NCBI RefSeq assembly: GCF_002927275.1
Contig: NZ_PRKW01000002.1
Span: forward strand, 434,001 to 498,000
Length of the DNA stretch: 64,000 nt
From: Arthrobacter pityocampae
Lineage (GTDB): Bacteria > Actinomycetota > Actinomycetes > Actinomycetales > Micrococcaceae
Reading direction: 5' to 3'
Shown: piece by piece, positions 54,369-63,464 of the stretch
Position numbering within the stretch: the stretch's first letter is position 1
Layout of the letters: every line of letters begins with the position of its first letter
Position numbers and translations under genes: made by a program
Notes under the pieces: generated by a model
Told to the model about the DNA's origin: nothing
What the model saw: the letters and a program-made list of their open reading frames with translations, nothing else
The model's database searches: none

Positions 54369-55059
54369 GATCGTCCCGATCCTGTGCCGGACCGGGCCGG
54401 TCCGTGAGGGTCGTGGGCTTCGCCGGCTCCGTCGGTTTCACAGGGTCCGCCGGGTCCGTCGGGTCCGTCGGCTCGCCGTCCCGGCGGCCGTCGAGACCGA
54501 TGCCCCGCAGGGTCAGGATGCAGATGAGGGTCACGCCGCTGACGACGGCCGAATCGGCGATGTTGAAGATGGCGAAGTTCGGCAGGGCGATGAAGTCCAC
54601 CACGTGGCCCTGCCCGAACGAGGGTTCGCGGAGGAGGCGGTCGGTCAGGTTGCCGAGCGCGCCGCCGAGGACGAGTCCCAGCGCCACCGACCACCCGCGG
54701 GAGGCGACCTTCCTCACCTGCAGGAGGAGGGCGACGGAGACGACCACCATGATGATCGTGAAGACCCAGGTGTAGTCCGTCCCGATCGAGAAGGCGGCGC
54801 CCGGGTTGCGGAAGAAGCGCCAGCTGAGCAGGGGCGGGAGGACCGGCGTGACCTGCCCCTCGGTCATGGTGGACACGACCCACCACTTGGTGAGCTGGTC
54901 GGCGGTGTACACGATCAGGGCGCACGCGAGCATCGTGAGTGCGTACCGCACCGGGATGCGGCGCGCGGGTCCCGGCGCGGTCGCCGGGGTGCTGTCCGCT
55001 GGGTGCGGCGGGTCGCCGTCGGGTTCGGGGGTGGTGTCGGCGGGCTGGTGCTCGTTCAC
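54358..55059 (-). CDS. lspA: Lipoprotein signal peptidase II
   Basis: A 233-residue aspartic peptidase of the membrane that removes signal peptides from lipoproteins. Four membrane helices occupy about residues 38-58, 95-115, 122-142 and 166-190. The two catalytic aspartates are in [12 protein letters not shown] and [15 protein letters not shown]. The N-terminal 35 residues and the C-terminal tail (about 45 residues with repeated PT/DP units) are low-complexity extensions typical of high-GC actinobacteria. It starts at GTG 55059, after the wag31 terminator. Confidence 0.94.
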   Translation of the reverse strand: MNEHQPADTTPEPDGDPPHPADSTPATAPGPARRIPVRYALTMLACALIVYTADQLTKWWVVSTMTEGQVTPVLPPLLSWRFFRNPGAAFSIGTDYTWVFTIIMVVVSVALLLQVRKVASRGWSVALGLVLGGALGNLTDRLLREPSFGQGHVVDFIALPNFAIFNIADSAVVSGVTLICILTLRGIGLDGRRDGEPTDPTDPADPVKPTEPAKPTTLTDRPGPAQDRDDRGR

Positions 55060-55142
55060 GGTCCATCCAGGGTGTCGGCGCTGTGGGGTCTGGTGTCAGG
55101 GGTCCGGCACGGGGCGGGATCCCGGGATCGGGTGCCCTGACG

Positions 55143-55190
55143 ACGGAAGGGCCGGTTCCCGGGGCGTGTGCCCCGGGAGCCGGCCCTTCC
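55143..55190 (-). terminator. Terminator downstream of wag31
   Basis: A 22-bp stem with one mismatch (left arm CGGAAGGGCCGGTTCCCGGG, then GC; loop GTGT). It lies 38 bp after the wag31 stop on the minus strand and separates the division genes from lspA. Confidence 0.88.
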
Positions 55191-55227
55191 GCTGCTGCCC
55201 CGACGCGGGTCGGGGCGGGGTGTCCCG

Positions 55228-55869
55228 CTAGGAGGTGGCCTCGGTCGCGAGCGAGTCGCGGGTATCGAGCTCGCGGAGCTGGCCCTCGATGTAGGCCTTC
55301 AGGCGCGCACGGTAGTCCCGCTCGAAACCGCGGAGCTGCTCGACCGTCTGCTCAAGGACCGTCTTCTGCTCCTCGAGGTCCCCGAGGGTCTTGCGGCTCT
55401 TCTCCTCGGCGTCGTCGACGAGGCCGGTGGCCTCCAGCTGCGCCTCGGCGATGATCTTGTCGCGCTGCTCGACGCCCGCGTTGACGTATTCGTCGTGCAG
55501 TCGCTGCGCCATGGCGAGGACGCCGGCGGCGGATTCCGCCGACGTCACGGCGGGCGCCGGGGTCACGGCGACCGGCGGGATCGCCGCAGGACCGTTCTCG
55601 TCGTCGGCCTGGGGTGCGGCTGCCTTCTCGTCGGTCGCCTTCACGGCGTTCGGGCTGGCCGCGACCGGAGCGGGAATGGCGGTGGTCTGCGAGGCGTCGG
55701 CGGACTCCTCGCCGAGCCTGCGGCGCAGGTCCGCGTTCTCGGCGAGCAGGCGCTTGAGTTCGACCACGACCTCGTCGAGGAAGTCGTCCACCTCGTCCAC
55801 GTCGTAGCCCTCGCGGAACTTCGTCGCCTGGAACCTCTTGTTCAGAACGTCTTCTGGCGTCAGAGCCAT
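55228..55869 (-). CDS. wag31: DivIVA-family polar growth/division protein
   Basis: A 213-residue coiled-coil protein. The DivIVA signature is MALTPEDVLNKRFQATKFRE followed by GYDVDEVDDFLDEVVVELKR; a first coiled coil reaches about residue 55. An Ala/Pro-rich linker follows, and then a second long coiled coil from about residue 115 (LAMAQRLHDEYVNAGVEQRD, then IIAEAQLEATGLVDDAEEKS). In actinobacteria DivIVA/Wag31 marks the poles and septum and steers wall synthesis. ATG 55869 follows GAGGTGACCCC. It lies at the end of the ftsZ-sepF-yggT group as usual. Confidence 0.95.
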   Translation of the reverse strand: MALTPEDVLNKRFQATKFREGYDVDEVDDFLDEVVVELKRLLAENADLRRRLGEESADASQTTAIPAPVAASPNAVKATDEKAAAPQADDENGPAAIPPVAVTPAPAVTSAESAAGVLAMAQRLHDEYVNAGVEQRDKIIAEAQLEATGLVDDAEEKSRKTLGDLEEQKTVLEQTVEQLRGFERDYRARLKAYIEGQLRELDTRDSLATEATS

Positions 55870-56016
55870 GGGGTCACCTCATACTGATAGACGCCGGCCC
55901 GCCGACTGGCGGTGCTGGCTGCGGTACTGGATTGTGGACATGAACCGCTGGACTCACGTCGGACTGTGCTTCAGCGTATATCTTCGCGCTGGTCTTCACC
56001 GACACCGATCCGGCCG

Positions 56017-56307
56017 TTATCGTGCGAGGTTCGCCGAGACGGACATCAGGATCAGCACGACGATGAACAGCACCAGGAACGCGAGATCAAGCTGTACGCC
56101 GCCGAGGCGCAGCGGCGGGATGAGCCGGCGCAGGGCCTTGATGGGCGGATCGGTCGCCGAGTAGATGCCCGAGGCGAGCACCAGCGCCGACTTCTGGGGG
56201 CGCCAGTCGCGGGCGAAGCCCTGCACGGCGTCATAGACGATGCGCAGGATCAGGGCGAGCTGGAACAGCATCAGTACCAGGTAGATGAGGGCGAATACCA
56301 GACTCAC
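56017..56307 (-). CDS. YggT-family membrane protein
   Basis: A 96-residue protein with two membrane regions (about 3-24 and 70-92). The YggT motif is seen as LILRIVYDAVQGFARDWRPQ and TDPPIKALRRLIPPLRLGGV. YggT proteins occur beside sepF and wag31 in most Gram-positive genomes and may take part in division or osmotic shock response; no biochemical role is established. It starts at GTG 56307, 57 bp after sepF. Confidence 0.93.
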   Translation of the reverse strand: MSLVFALIYLVLMLFQLALILRIVYDAVQGFARDWRPQKSALVLASGIYSATDPPIKALRRLIPPLRLGGVQLDLAFLVLFIVVLILMSVSANLAR

Positions 56308-56364
56308 AGAGCAGTTTCAGTCCTTCGTGCCTTGGAGGGTCTTCCGCGACCGGAGGGCCGCAGC

Positions 56365-56886
56365 TCAGCTCTGGTTGAAGAAGCTGGTCTGTCCTTCGCT
56401 GGCCTTCAGGTCCTCGCCGAGTACTTCAATATACGACGGCGAGAGCAGGAACACCTTATTCGTGACCCTCTCGATACTGCCGTGCAGCCCGAACACGAGG
56501 CCTGCGGAGAAGTCGACGAGGCGCTTGGCGTCGGCCTCCCCCATATCGGTGACGTTCATGATCACGGGGATGTTGTCGCGGAAGCTCTCGCCGATGAGCT
56601 TCGCATCGTTGTAGGAGCGGGGGTGGATCGTGGTGATCTGGCGGAGGGCGGAGGCGTCCTCGCGGGACGACGGCGCACGCTTGATCGGGGTGACCGGGGC
56701 CCGGTACTCCTCGGCCGGGGCCACGCGTATCGCGGCCGGAGCCGGCTCGAGGTGACGCTCGTCGCGATCGTAATCCACCGTGTAGTCCTCGTTCCTGCTC
56801 TGCGCGTTCTTCGGTTCGGGCTCGTAGTGCTCGTCACCGTCGGCGAGCCCAAGGTAGATCATCGTCTTGCGCAGTGCGCCGGCCAT
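56365..56886 (-). CDS. sepF: Cell division protein SepF
   Basis: A 173-residue FtsZ-membrane tether. An N-terminal amphipathic segment ([20 protein letters not shown]) would bind the membrane, a linker of about 65 residues follows, and the C-terminal SepF fold contains [40 protein letters not shown] and [15 protein letters not shown]. SepF replaces FtsA in actinobacteria. ATG 56886 is chosen because [14 protein letters not shown] is the family N-terminus; 16 upstream codons are excluded. Confidence 0.95.
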   Translation of the reverse strand: MAGALRKTMIYLGLADGDEHYEPEPKNAQSRNEDYTVDYDRDERHLEPAPAAIRVAPAEEYRAPVTPIKRAPSSREDASALRQITTIHPRSYNDAKLIGESFRDNIPVIMNVTDMGEADAKRLVDFSAGLVFGLHGSIERVTNKVFLLSPSYIEVLGEDLKASEGQTSFFNQS

Positions 56887-56980
56887 GGTGACTCCTGTCC
56901 TGAAAGTGGATCGGTAGGTTCGGGGTTGTGCCACAGACTACCAACCCGGTGCCCGTCGTACCGCCGTTCCAGCGTCGACG

Positions 56981-57772
56981 CTACCGCACGGCCGGACGCG
57001 GACCGAGGACATCGGAGCCGATCCTGAGGTGTGTCGCCCCGGCAGCCACAGCCTCCTCGAGGTCCCCGCTCATCCCCGCCGAGACGGCGGCCGCGGCGGG
57101 GTCGACGGCGCGGACCTCGGCCGAGATGCGCAGGAGCCGCTCGAACGCGGCGGCCGGGTCCGCACCCCGGGGTGCCACGGCCATGACACCTGCGAGCTGC
57201 AGGCCCTCCGCCGCGACGCAGGCCTCGGCCAGCCGGACGGCGTCGTCGGGATGGGCGCCTCCCCTGCCGGCCGACGCGCCCGCCGGGTCGGCTCCGGCGT
57301 CGAGGGTGAACTGGAGGAAGCAGTGCAGGGCCCCCCGCGGACCCGTACCCGCCGCGGACCGTCGCTCCTGCTCCACCCCGACCGCCCTGCCCAGGGCCGT
57401 GACGAGCGGGAGTCGGTCCACGGAATGCACGCTGTGCGCGTAGCGGACCACCGATTTGGCCTTGTTGGTCTGCAGCTGGCCGATGAAGTGCCAGGCGAGC
57501 GGGAGGTCCTGGAGCTCGGCCGCCTTCGCCGCGGCCTCCTGGTCCCGGTTCTCGCCGACGTCGGTGACGCCGAGTCCCGCGAGGATCCGCACGTCGGAGG
57601 CCGGGAAGTACTTGGTGACGACGATCAGGCGCGGTGCGGCGCGCCCGGTCGGGGCGGCGGCGGACGCGATGCGCTCCCGGACGGCCCGCAGGCGTTCCCC
57701 GAGCTCGCGGGCCCGGTCAGTACCCAACCGGTCAGTACCCGGCTGGTCAGTACCCGGCCGGTCCGGGCTCAC
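56981..57772 (-). CDS. YggS-family pyridoxal phosphate homeostasis protein
   Basis: A 263-residue PLP-binding protein with the alanine-racemase-type barrel. The PLP lysine is in LIVVTKYFPASDVRILAGLG, followed by VGENRDQEAAAKAAEL, WHFIGQLQTNKAKSVV and LRIGSDVLGPRP. YggS proteins buffer free PLP and lack racemase activity. I prefer GTG 57772, whose bases overlap the pgeF stop as GTGA; GTG 57781 three codons earlier is also possible. Just after the start come three 4-5-residue repeats, GTDQPGTDRLGTDR, a young duplication at the DNA level. Confidence 0.92.
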   Translation of the reverse strand: MSPDRPGTDQPGTDRLGTDRARELGERLRAVRERIASAAAPTGRAAPRLIVVTKYFPASDVRILAGLGVTDVGENRDQEAAAKAAELQDLPLAWHFIGQLQTNKAKSVVRYAHSVHSVDRLPLVTALGRAVGVEQERRSAAGTGPRGALHCFLQFTLDAGADPAGASAGRGGAHPDDAVRLAEACVAAEGLQLAGVMAVAPRGADPAAAFERLLRISAEVRAVDPAAAAVSAGMSGDLEEAVAAGATHLRIGSDVLGPRPAVR

Positions 57773-58518
57773 GCCCGCCACACGAGGCCCGCGATGCGCC
57801 CCGCCCCCGGGTCCCGCCGGTGGGAATACAGCTCAGGATTCTCGACGGTGCAGCCGGTGCCGTGTCCCGCCGGGCTATCGACCCTGACGCCGACCCGGGC
57901 GAGCTGCACGGCGACCGCGGCCGGCAGGTCGAGCGCCGGCGTCCCCCGGGGCGTCCGCGACGCGGCCTGGGGAAGCATCTCCGCCATGGCCTGCATCATG
58001 TCCTCGGGCACCTCGTAGCAGGATCCGCACACGGACGGACCGATCCACGCCGCGACGTCGCGCGCGCCGTGGCTGCGGATCATCCTGACGGTGTGCCCGA
58101 CGATGCCGTTGCCGACGCCCGCGCGCCCGGCGTGCACCACGGCCGTGGCGCCCGTGCCGCCGTCCGCGACCGGGGCGTCCGCCAGGACGATCGGCACACA
58201 GTCGGCGACGAGCACGGCGAGCGGTGCACTCCCGTCCGGTGACACCATGGCGTCGGCGTCGGGCGCGCCCTGCGGGGCCCGGTCGACGACGGCCACGCGG
58301 TCCGAGTGCGTCTGGCTCATGAAGTGCAGGGCGTCCTCGGGCACACCCATCGCGGACTCCAGCCGGCGGCGGTTGCCGCGGACGGTGTCGGGATCATCGC
58401 CCACGTGGAGGGCGAGGTTGCCCGCACCGACCGCCGTGAACGCGACCCTGAGGCCCGGACGGACCTCTGCGTCCCAGTGGAACGCAGAGGTCCGCGCGGG
58501 CAGGCCGGCCGTGTCCAC
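57769..58518 (-). CDS. pgeF: PgeF/YfiH-family laccase-domain protein
   Basis: A 249-residue protein of the DUF152 family. The fold signature is MSQTHSDRVAVVD with the metal-site His, ADCVPIVLADAPVADGG, VVHAGRAGVGNGIVGHTVRM and IGPSVCGSCYEVPEDMM. Names in use are polyphenol oxidase, purine nucleoside phosphorylase and peptidoglycan-editing factor; the last comes from E. coli YfiH, which corrects errors in wall precursors. The place straight after ftsZ (3-bp gap) is conserved. It starts at GTG 58518. Confidence 0.92.
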   Translation of the reverse strand: MDTAGLPARTSAFHWDAEVRPGLRVAFTAVGAGNLALHVGDDPDTVRGNRRRLESAMGVPEDALHFMSQTHSDRVAVVDRAPQGAPDADAMVSPDGSAPLAVLVADCVPIVLADAPVADGGTGATAVVHAGRAGVGNGIVGHTVRMIRSHGARDVAAWIGPSVCGSCYEVPEDMMQAMAEMLPQAASRTPRGTPALDLPAAVAVQLARVGVRVDSPAGHGTGCTVENPELYSHRRDPGAGRIAGLVWRA

Positions 58519-58521
58519 CGA

Positions 58522-59718
58522 CTACTTGAGGAAGTCGGGCACGTCGAGGTCGTCGGAGCGACCGGTCGACAGGTCGGGCTCGACGATCGCGGGCAGGTCG
58601 ACGTCGAAGCCCGAGTCGGCCGGCACGGCCTGGACGTTCTGGGAACGCTGCTGCGACCAGGCACCGAGGCCGGCGGTCGCGGCCACACGCTGCTGCTGGT
58701 CTCCGCCGACGCGGGGTGCGACGGCGGGCCGGGCGGCCGGTGCTGCAGCCGCGACCGGCTGGGACGTGGCGTCCACCTGGTCGAAGCCGGCCGCGATTAC
58801 CGTGACCCGCGCCTCGTCGCCGAGGGCGTCGTCGATGACGGCACCGAAGATGATGTTCGCTTCGGGGTGCGCCACCTCCTGGACGAGGCGCGCAGCCTCG
58901 TTGATCTCGAAGAGGCCGAGGTCGGAGCCGCCCTGGATGGACAGCAGGACGCCGTGGGCGCCGTCGATGGAGGCCTCGAGCAGCGGCGACGCGATCGCGA
59001 GTTCGGCGGCCTTGACGGCGCGATCCTCGCCGCGTGCGGAACCGATGCCCATGAGCGCGGAGCCTGCGCCCTGCATGACGGACTTCACATCGGCGAAGTC
59101 CAGGTTGATCAGGCCCGGCGTGGTGATGAGGTCGGTGATGCCCTGGACGCCCGAGAGCAGGACCTGGTCCGCGGAGCGGAACGCGTCGAGCATCGAGACG
59201 TTGCGGTCGCTGATGGACAGCAGGCGGTCGTTCGGGATGACGATGAGCGTGTCGACCTCTTCGCGGAGCGTGTCGATGCCGCTCTCCGCCTGGTTCGACC
59301 GGCGGCGTCCCTCGAACGTGAACGGACGCGTGACCACGCCGATCGTGAGGGCGCCGAGCGACCGCGCGATGCGGGCGACGACGGGCGCGCCACCGGTACC
59401 GGTGCCGCCACCCTCGCCGGCGGTGACGAAGACCATGTCGGCCCCGCGCAGGACCTCCTCGATCTCCTCGGAGTGGTCCTCGGCGGCACGGCGGCCCACC
59501 TCGGGATCCGCGCCGGCACCGAGGCCGCGCGTCAGCTCGCGCCCGACGTCGAGCTTGACGTCGGCGTCGCTCATGAGGAGCGCCTGGGCGTCCGTGTTGA
59601 TGGCAATGAACTCCACGCCCCGGAGTCCGACCTCGATCATCCGGTTGACGGCATTGACGCCACCGCCGCCGATGCCGACGACCTTGATGACGGCCAAGTA
59701 ATTCTGAGGTGCTGCCAC
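58522..59718 (-). CDS. ftsZ: Cell division GTPase FtsZ
   Basis: The tubulin-like protein that forms the division ring, 398 residues. It has [20 protein letters not shown], the GTP signature [37 protein letters not shown] and the synergy-loop aspartates ([11 protein letters not shown]). A linker of about 60 residues precedes the conserved C-terminal peptide [10 protein letters not shown], which binds SepF. It starts at GTG 59718. The upstream 222 bp hold an inverted repeat and a TTGACA element, so ftsZ has its own promoter besides read-through from ftsQ. Confidence 0.97.
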   Translation of the reverse strand: MAAPQNYLAVIKVVGIGGGGVNAVNRMIEVGLRGVEFIAINTDAQALLMSDADVKLDVGRELTRGLGAGADPEVGRRAAEDHSEEIEEVLRGADMVFVTAGEGGGTGTGGAPVVARIARSLGALTIGVVTRPFTFEGRRRSNQAESGIDTLREEVDTLIVIPNDRLLSISDRNVSMLDAFRSADQVLLSGVQGITDLITTPGLINLDFADVKSVMQGAGSALMGIGSARGEDRAVKAAELAIASPLLEASIDGAHGVLLSIQGGSDLGLFEINEAARLVQEVAHPEANIIFGAVIDDALGDEARVTVIAAGFDQVDATSQPVAAAAPAARPAVAPRVGGDQQQRVAATAGLGAWSQQRSQNVQAVPADSGFDVDLPAIVEPDLSTGRSDDLDVPDFLK

Positions 59719-59793
59719 GTCCTGTGTCCCTTGTTCGAAATCTGTGTGCTGTACGGGGGTCCGCCGGGAATCCGGCGTCGACCGTCACCCGAA

Positions 59794-59833
59794 ATAACGT
59801 TAACGTTCAGGTTGAGGGTTAACGTTATGTCAA
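59794..59833 (-). promoter_or_regulatory. ftsZ: Inverted repeat and TTGACA element upstream of ftsZ
   Basis: ATAACGTTAAC (59794-59804) and GTTAACGTTAT (59818-59828) are exact complements around a 13-bp centre. On the minus strand TTGACA (59833-59828) abuts the repeat and would be a consensus -35. No clean TANNNT -10 lies at 17 bp; TAACGTTAT of the far arm begins 25 bp on. The AT-rich dyad stands out in this GC-rich genome and is a good candidate for an operator over the ftsZ promoter. Confidence 0.55.
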
Positions 59834-59940
59834 GTAACTTCTATGTTCGACGCTAAGTGCATACGCTTCCCGTTGCAAAGACCGGACGCCGCGTGTCGGC
59901 GTGTCGGCCTCCGATCCCCCGTGTCGCGGGGCCTGCGGGG

Positions 59941-60807
59941 TCATCGTGTGACCGGCCGGTCCGGCGTGCTGACGTCGAACACCTTGACGGGCGGGTCCGC
60001 CTTCGGCATCGTCAGCATCGCCTCGAGGACCCTCGCCTTCTCCGCGCTGCGTTCTGCACTGCCCCAGAAGATCTTCTGCTCCCCCGACAGGGAGAGCTGG
60101 ATGGAATCGACGCTCGACGCCGACGCGCTGTTCAGGCGCGACAGGATGCCGACCGGCAGTTCGACCAGGACGGCGGTGATCGAGGAGAACACCTCGGAGT
60201 CGACCGCGTCCGCGCCACCGTCGATGAGGGGCAGCTTCGCGTCGCCGCGTTCGGCGACGCGCGTGAGCTGCCGGCCCCCGGCGTCCACGAGGACGAACTC
60301 CCCGCCGTTCCGCAGGACGGCGACGGGCACGCGTTCCTTCAGGGTGACCACGAGCGTCGACGGCGGCTCCGCCGCGATCCGGACGTCCTCGATGGGCGCC
60401 TGGTCGGCCAGCAGGCCGGCGACCTGCTCCCGGGAGATCCGCGTGAGCGGGATCCCCGTCAGGGGCGCGAGGGCCGCCTCGACGTCCTCCGTGGCGACGA
60501 GCGCGTTCCCCTGCACGGAGACCGTGCGCAGGGCCAGGGCCGGCGAGAAGAGCACGTACGCCACGAGTCCTCCGAGGACGAGCAGCACGGCGACGACGGC
60601 GACGAGGGTGTTCCTCAGCCGGTGCGAGCGGCGCGGGACGGGGAAATCGAGGACCGTCCCGGCGCCGCGCTCCTGCCGGTCCGGAAGCGTGGCGGTACTG
60701 CCGCGGGTGCGGCTGCCGGCGGCGGTGGTCTTCTGCGCCGGGTCGCGGGTGCCCTTCGCGGCCGCCGTGCCGGGCGCCCGCGGCGCGGGCGGCTTCCGCG
60801 GCGTCAT
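59941..60807 (-). CDS. ftsQ: Cell division protein FtsQ
   Basis: A 288-residue bitopic protein. About 70 basic, disordered cytoplasmic residues precede one membrane helix (NTLVAVVAVLLVLGGLVAYV), then the POTRA domain (LRTVSVQGNALVATEDVEAA, PLTGIPLTRI) and the beta domain (PSTLVVTLKERVPVAVLRNG, DAGGRQLTRV). It links FtsZ-ring assembly to the septal wall enzymes. ATG 60807 overlaps the murC stop by 4 bp. The frame is open farther upstream within murC, but that is shadow. Confidence 0.93.
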   Translation of the reverse strand: MTPRKPPAPRAPGTAAAKGTRDPAQKTTAAGSRTRGSTATLPDRQERGAGTVLDFPVPRRSHRLRNTLVAVVAVLLVLGGLVAYVLFSPALALRTVSVQGNALVATEDVEAALAPLTGIPLTRISREQVAGLLADQAPIEDVRIAAEPPSTLVVTLKERVPVAVLRNGGEFVLVDAGGRQLTRVAERGDAKLPLIDGGADAVDSEVFSSITAVLVELPVGILSRLNSASASSVDSIQLSLSGEQKIFWGSAERSAEKARVLEAMLTMPKADPPVKVFDVSTPDRPVTR

Positions 60808-62321
60808 CCGCCGGTCCCCGCCGGTCCGGCGCCCCGCTCCGCGAGCAGTCCCACGAGCCGGGTGCCGTACTGCGTGACGTCCCCCGCGCCGATCGTGAGG
60901 ACGACGTCGCCGGGCTGTGCGCTGCCGACCACGACGTGCAGTGCCTCGTCCGGGTCCGCGACGTACGCGCCGCCGGGCCCCCGCATGAGGTCGGTGATCG
61001 TCCAGCCTCCCACGTCGTCGACGGGGTCCTCCCGTGCCGCGTAGACCGGCAGGACGACGGCGGTGTCGGCGAGGGAGAGCGCGTCGGCGAAGCCTGCGGC
61101 GAACTCGCGCGTGCGGGAGAAGAGGTGCGGCTGGAACAGGACGTGCACGCGGTGCTCCCCCGCAACCGTGCGGGCCGCGGTCAGCGCCGCCTGCACCTCG
61201 GTGGGGTGGTGGGCGTAGTCGTCGAAGACCCGCACGCCGTCGCCCTCGCCCCGCGCCTCGAACCGGCGCGCGGCGCCCGAGAAGAGGGACAGGCCCGTCG
61301 CGGCGACGGCCGGGTCGACGCCGAGTTCCAGGGCCACCGCGAAGGCCGCCGTGGCGTTCAGGATGTTGTACCGCCCCGGCACGCTCAGCTGCAGTTCCTG
61401 CTCGGCGTCCAGTCCGTCGACGGCGAAGGACAGGACGCTGTTCGTGGTGCTCCCGACCGACCGCGTGGCGCTGATCCGGAGGTCGGCCGTCTCGGCGTAG
61501 CCGTAGGTCCGGACCCGGCGGGTCCCGGGGATGGCGGCCGCCAGCGCGGCGGCCCCCGGATCGTCGGCGCAGGCGATCAGCAGGCCGTCCTCGGGCAGCC
61601 GGTCGGCGAAGCGCCGGAACGCGGCATGCACAGCGTCGGCGGTGCCGTAGTGGTCGAGGTGGTCCGCCTCGGCGTTCGTCACCACGCTGATGCGCGGCGC
61701 GTAGTTCAGGAAGGAGCCGTCCGACTCGTCGGCCTCCGCGACGAAGACGTCCCCGCCGGTCCACTCCGCGTTGACACCGAGGGCGGCCACGTCTCCCCCG
61801 ATCGCGAACGACGGGTCGAGCCCGGCCTCCCGCAGCAGGACCGTGATCATGGCCGTCGTCGTCGTCTTGCCGTGGGTACCCGCGACGGCGACAGCGAGCC
61901 GGCCGCTCATCGCCGCGGCCAGTGCCTCCGACCGGTGGAGGACGGGCATGCCCCGGCGGCGCGCCTCGGCGAGTTCCGGGTTGCTCTCGCGGATCGCGGA
62001 GGAGACGACGACGGTCCCGGCCTCGGGGACCGCGTCCGCCCTGTGGCCCACGTGCACGTCGGCGCCGAGGGCGGCGAGGGCGCGCAGGCCCCGGGACTCC
62101 GCGGCGTCGGACCCGGACACGCGCAGGCCGCGGCCGAGGAGCACGCGGGCGACGGCGGACATGCCCGCTCCGCCCAGGCCGATGAAGTGGACGGGTTCCG
62201 CCAGGACGGCGTCCGCCGTCGGGCTGCTGTTCGGAGTGATGCCGGTGCCTTCCGTCGTGCCGTGTGCGGGCGTCGTCCTGTCCGGGATGGTGTCCGCGGT
62301 CCTGTCCGGTGGGGTGCTCAT
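60804..62321 (-). CDS. murC: UDP-N-acetylmuramate-L-alanine ligase
   Basis: A 505-residue cytoplasmic ligase that starts the peptide stem of peptidoglycan. It has [20 protein letters not shown], the ATP loop [59 protein letters not shown] and [19 protein letters not shown]. An N-terminal extension of about 45 residues rich in Thr, Pro and Asp is not conserved. ATG 62321 overlaps the murG stop (ATGA), so the genes are coupled. Confidence 0.96.
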   Translation of the reverse strand: MSTPPDRTADTIPDRTTPAHGTTEGTGITPNSSPTADAVLAEPVHFIGLGGAGMSAVARVLLGRGLRVSGSDAAESRGLRALAALGADVHVGHRADAVPEAGTVVVSSAIRESNPELAEARRRGMPVLHRSEALAAAMSGRLAVAVAGTHGKTTTTAMITVLLREAGLDPSFAIGGDVAALGVNAEWTGGDVFVAEADESDGSFLNYAPRISVVTNAEADHLDHYGTADAVHAAFRRFADRLPEDGLLIACADDPGAAALAAAIPGTRRVRTYGYAETADLRISATRSVGSTTNSVLSFAVDGLDAEQELQLSVPGRYNILNATAAFAVALELGVDPAVAATGLSLFSGAARRFEARGEGDGVRVFDDYAHHPTEVQAALTAARTVAGEHRVHVLFQPHLFSRTREFAAGFADALSLADTAVVLPVYAAREDPVDDVGGWTITDLMRGPGGAYVADPDEALHVVVGSAQPGDVVLTIGAGDVTQYGTRLVGLLAERGAGPAGTGG

Positions 62322-63439
62322 CGGCGGGCCTCCGCGACGGTCAGGACGAGCTCCGCCATGCGCCGGTCCGCGTCCCGGACGCCCTGCGCGTAGGACGCCG
62401 CCGCCATGGCGGTGAGCCGCGGGGCGTCGGTGACCAGCGGCAGGACGTTCCGTCGGATCCAGTCGGCGGTGAAATCGGCGTCGTCGACGACGATCCCGCC
62501 GCCGCAGTCCACGAGCCCGGCCGCGTTGAGCCGCTGCTCGCCGTTGCCGTGGGGCAGCGGGACCAGCACGGCGGGCAGTCCCACGGCGCCGATCTCGCTC
62601 ACGGTGGCGGCCCCTGCGCGGGCCACGAGGAGGTCGGCCGCCGCGTACACGCGCTCCATCCCGTCCACGTACTCGACCTGGTGGTACCCGTGTACTGCGA
62701 GCGGTGCCCCGTCGTCGCCGGCCACCTGCTTGCCGCGGCCGGTGATGTGCAGGATCTGGATGCCGGCTGCGGTGAGTTCGGGTACCGCGGCGGCCACGGC
62801 GCGGTTGAGGCTGGCCGCGCCGGAGGACCCGCCCGTGACGATCAGCGTGGGCCGCTCCGGGTCGAGTCCGAGGGAGGTGCGGGCGTCGACGCGTCCGCCG
62901 GCGCGATCGAGGTCGGCGATGCTGCGGCGCATGGGCATGCCCACCAGGACGGCGTCGGCGAGCCCGGTGCCGTCGAACGCGACGGCGACGCGTGCGGCGA
63001 TCCGCGCGCCCACCCGGTTGGCGATCCCGGGCCGGGCGTTCGCCTCGTGGATCACGACGGGGATGCGGCGGGTCCACGCGGCGAGGTACACGGGCGTCGA
63101 GACGTACCCGCCGACCCCGACGACGACGTCGGCCCCGGCGTCCGCCACGATGGCCCGCGCCTGCCGGACGGCCCGGAGGAGGCGCGTGGGGAGCTTGAGG
63201 AGGTCCGTCGAGGGACGGCGCGGCATGGGCACCCGGTCGATGGTCCGCAGTTCGAGGCCGGCGGCGGGGACGAGGCGTGTCTCCATGCCCGCCTCGGTGC
63301 CGACCGCCGTGATGCGCGTGTCCGGACGTTCGTCGGTGATGGCGCCCGCGATGGCGAGGAGCGGGCTGATGTGGCCGGCCGTGCCGCCGCCGGCGAGGAC
63401 GACGGACATCGGGCGGTCGGGGGTCGAGGGGTGGGTCAT
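62318..63439 (-). CDS. murG: Lipid II synthase MurG
   Basis: A 373-residue glycosyltransferase that adds N-acetylglucosamine to lipid I at the inner face of the membrane. The N-terminal loop is [20 protein letters not shown], with [30 protein letters not shown] and, in the C-terminal half, [20 protein letters not shown] and [20 protein letters not shown]. It starts at ATG 63439, 25 bp after ftsW, and overlaps murC by 4 bp. Confidence 0.96.
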   Translation of the reverse strand: MTHPSTPDRPMSVVLAGGGTAGHISPLLAIAGAITDERPDTRITAVGTEAGMETRLVPAAGLELRTIDRVPMPRRPSTDLLKLPTRLLRAVRQARAIVADAGADVVVGVGGYVSTPVYLAAWTRRIPVVIHEANARPGIANRVGARIAARVAVAFDGTGLADAVLVGMPMRRSIADLDRAGGRVDARTSLGLDPERPTLIVTGGSSGAASLNRAVAAAVPELTAAGIQILHITGRGKQVAGDDGAPLAVHGYHQVEYVDGMERVYAAADLLVARAGAATVSEIGAVGLPAVLVPLPHGNGEQRLNAAGLVDCGGGIVVDDADFTADWIRRNVLPLVTDAPRLTAMAAASYAQGVRDADRRMAELVLTVAEARR

Positions 63440-63464
63440 GGGAGGACGGAACCTTTTCCGGAGG

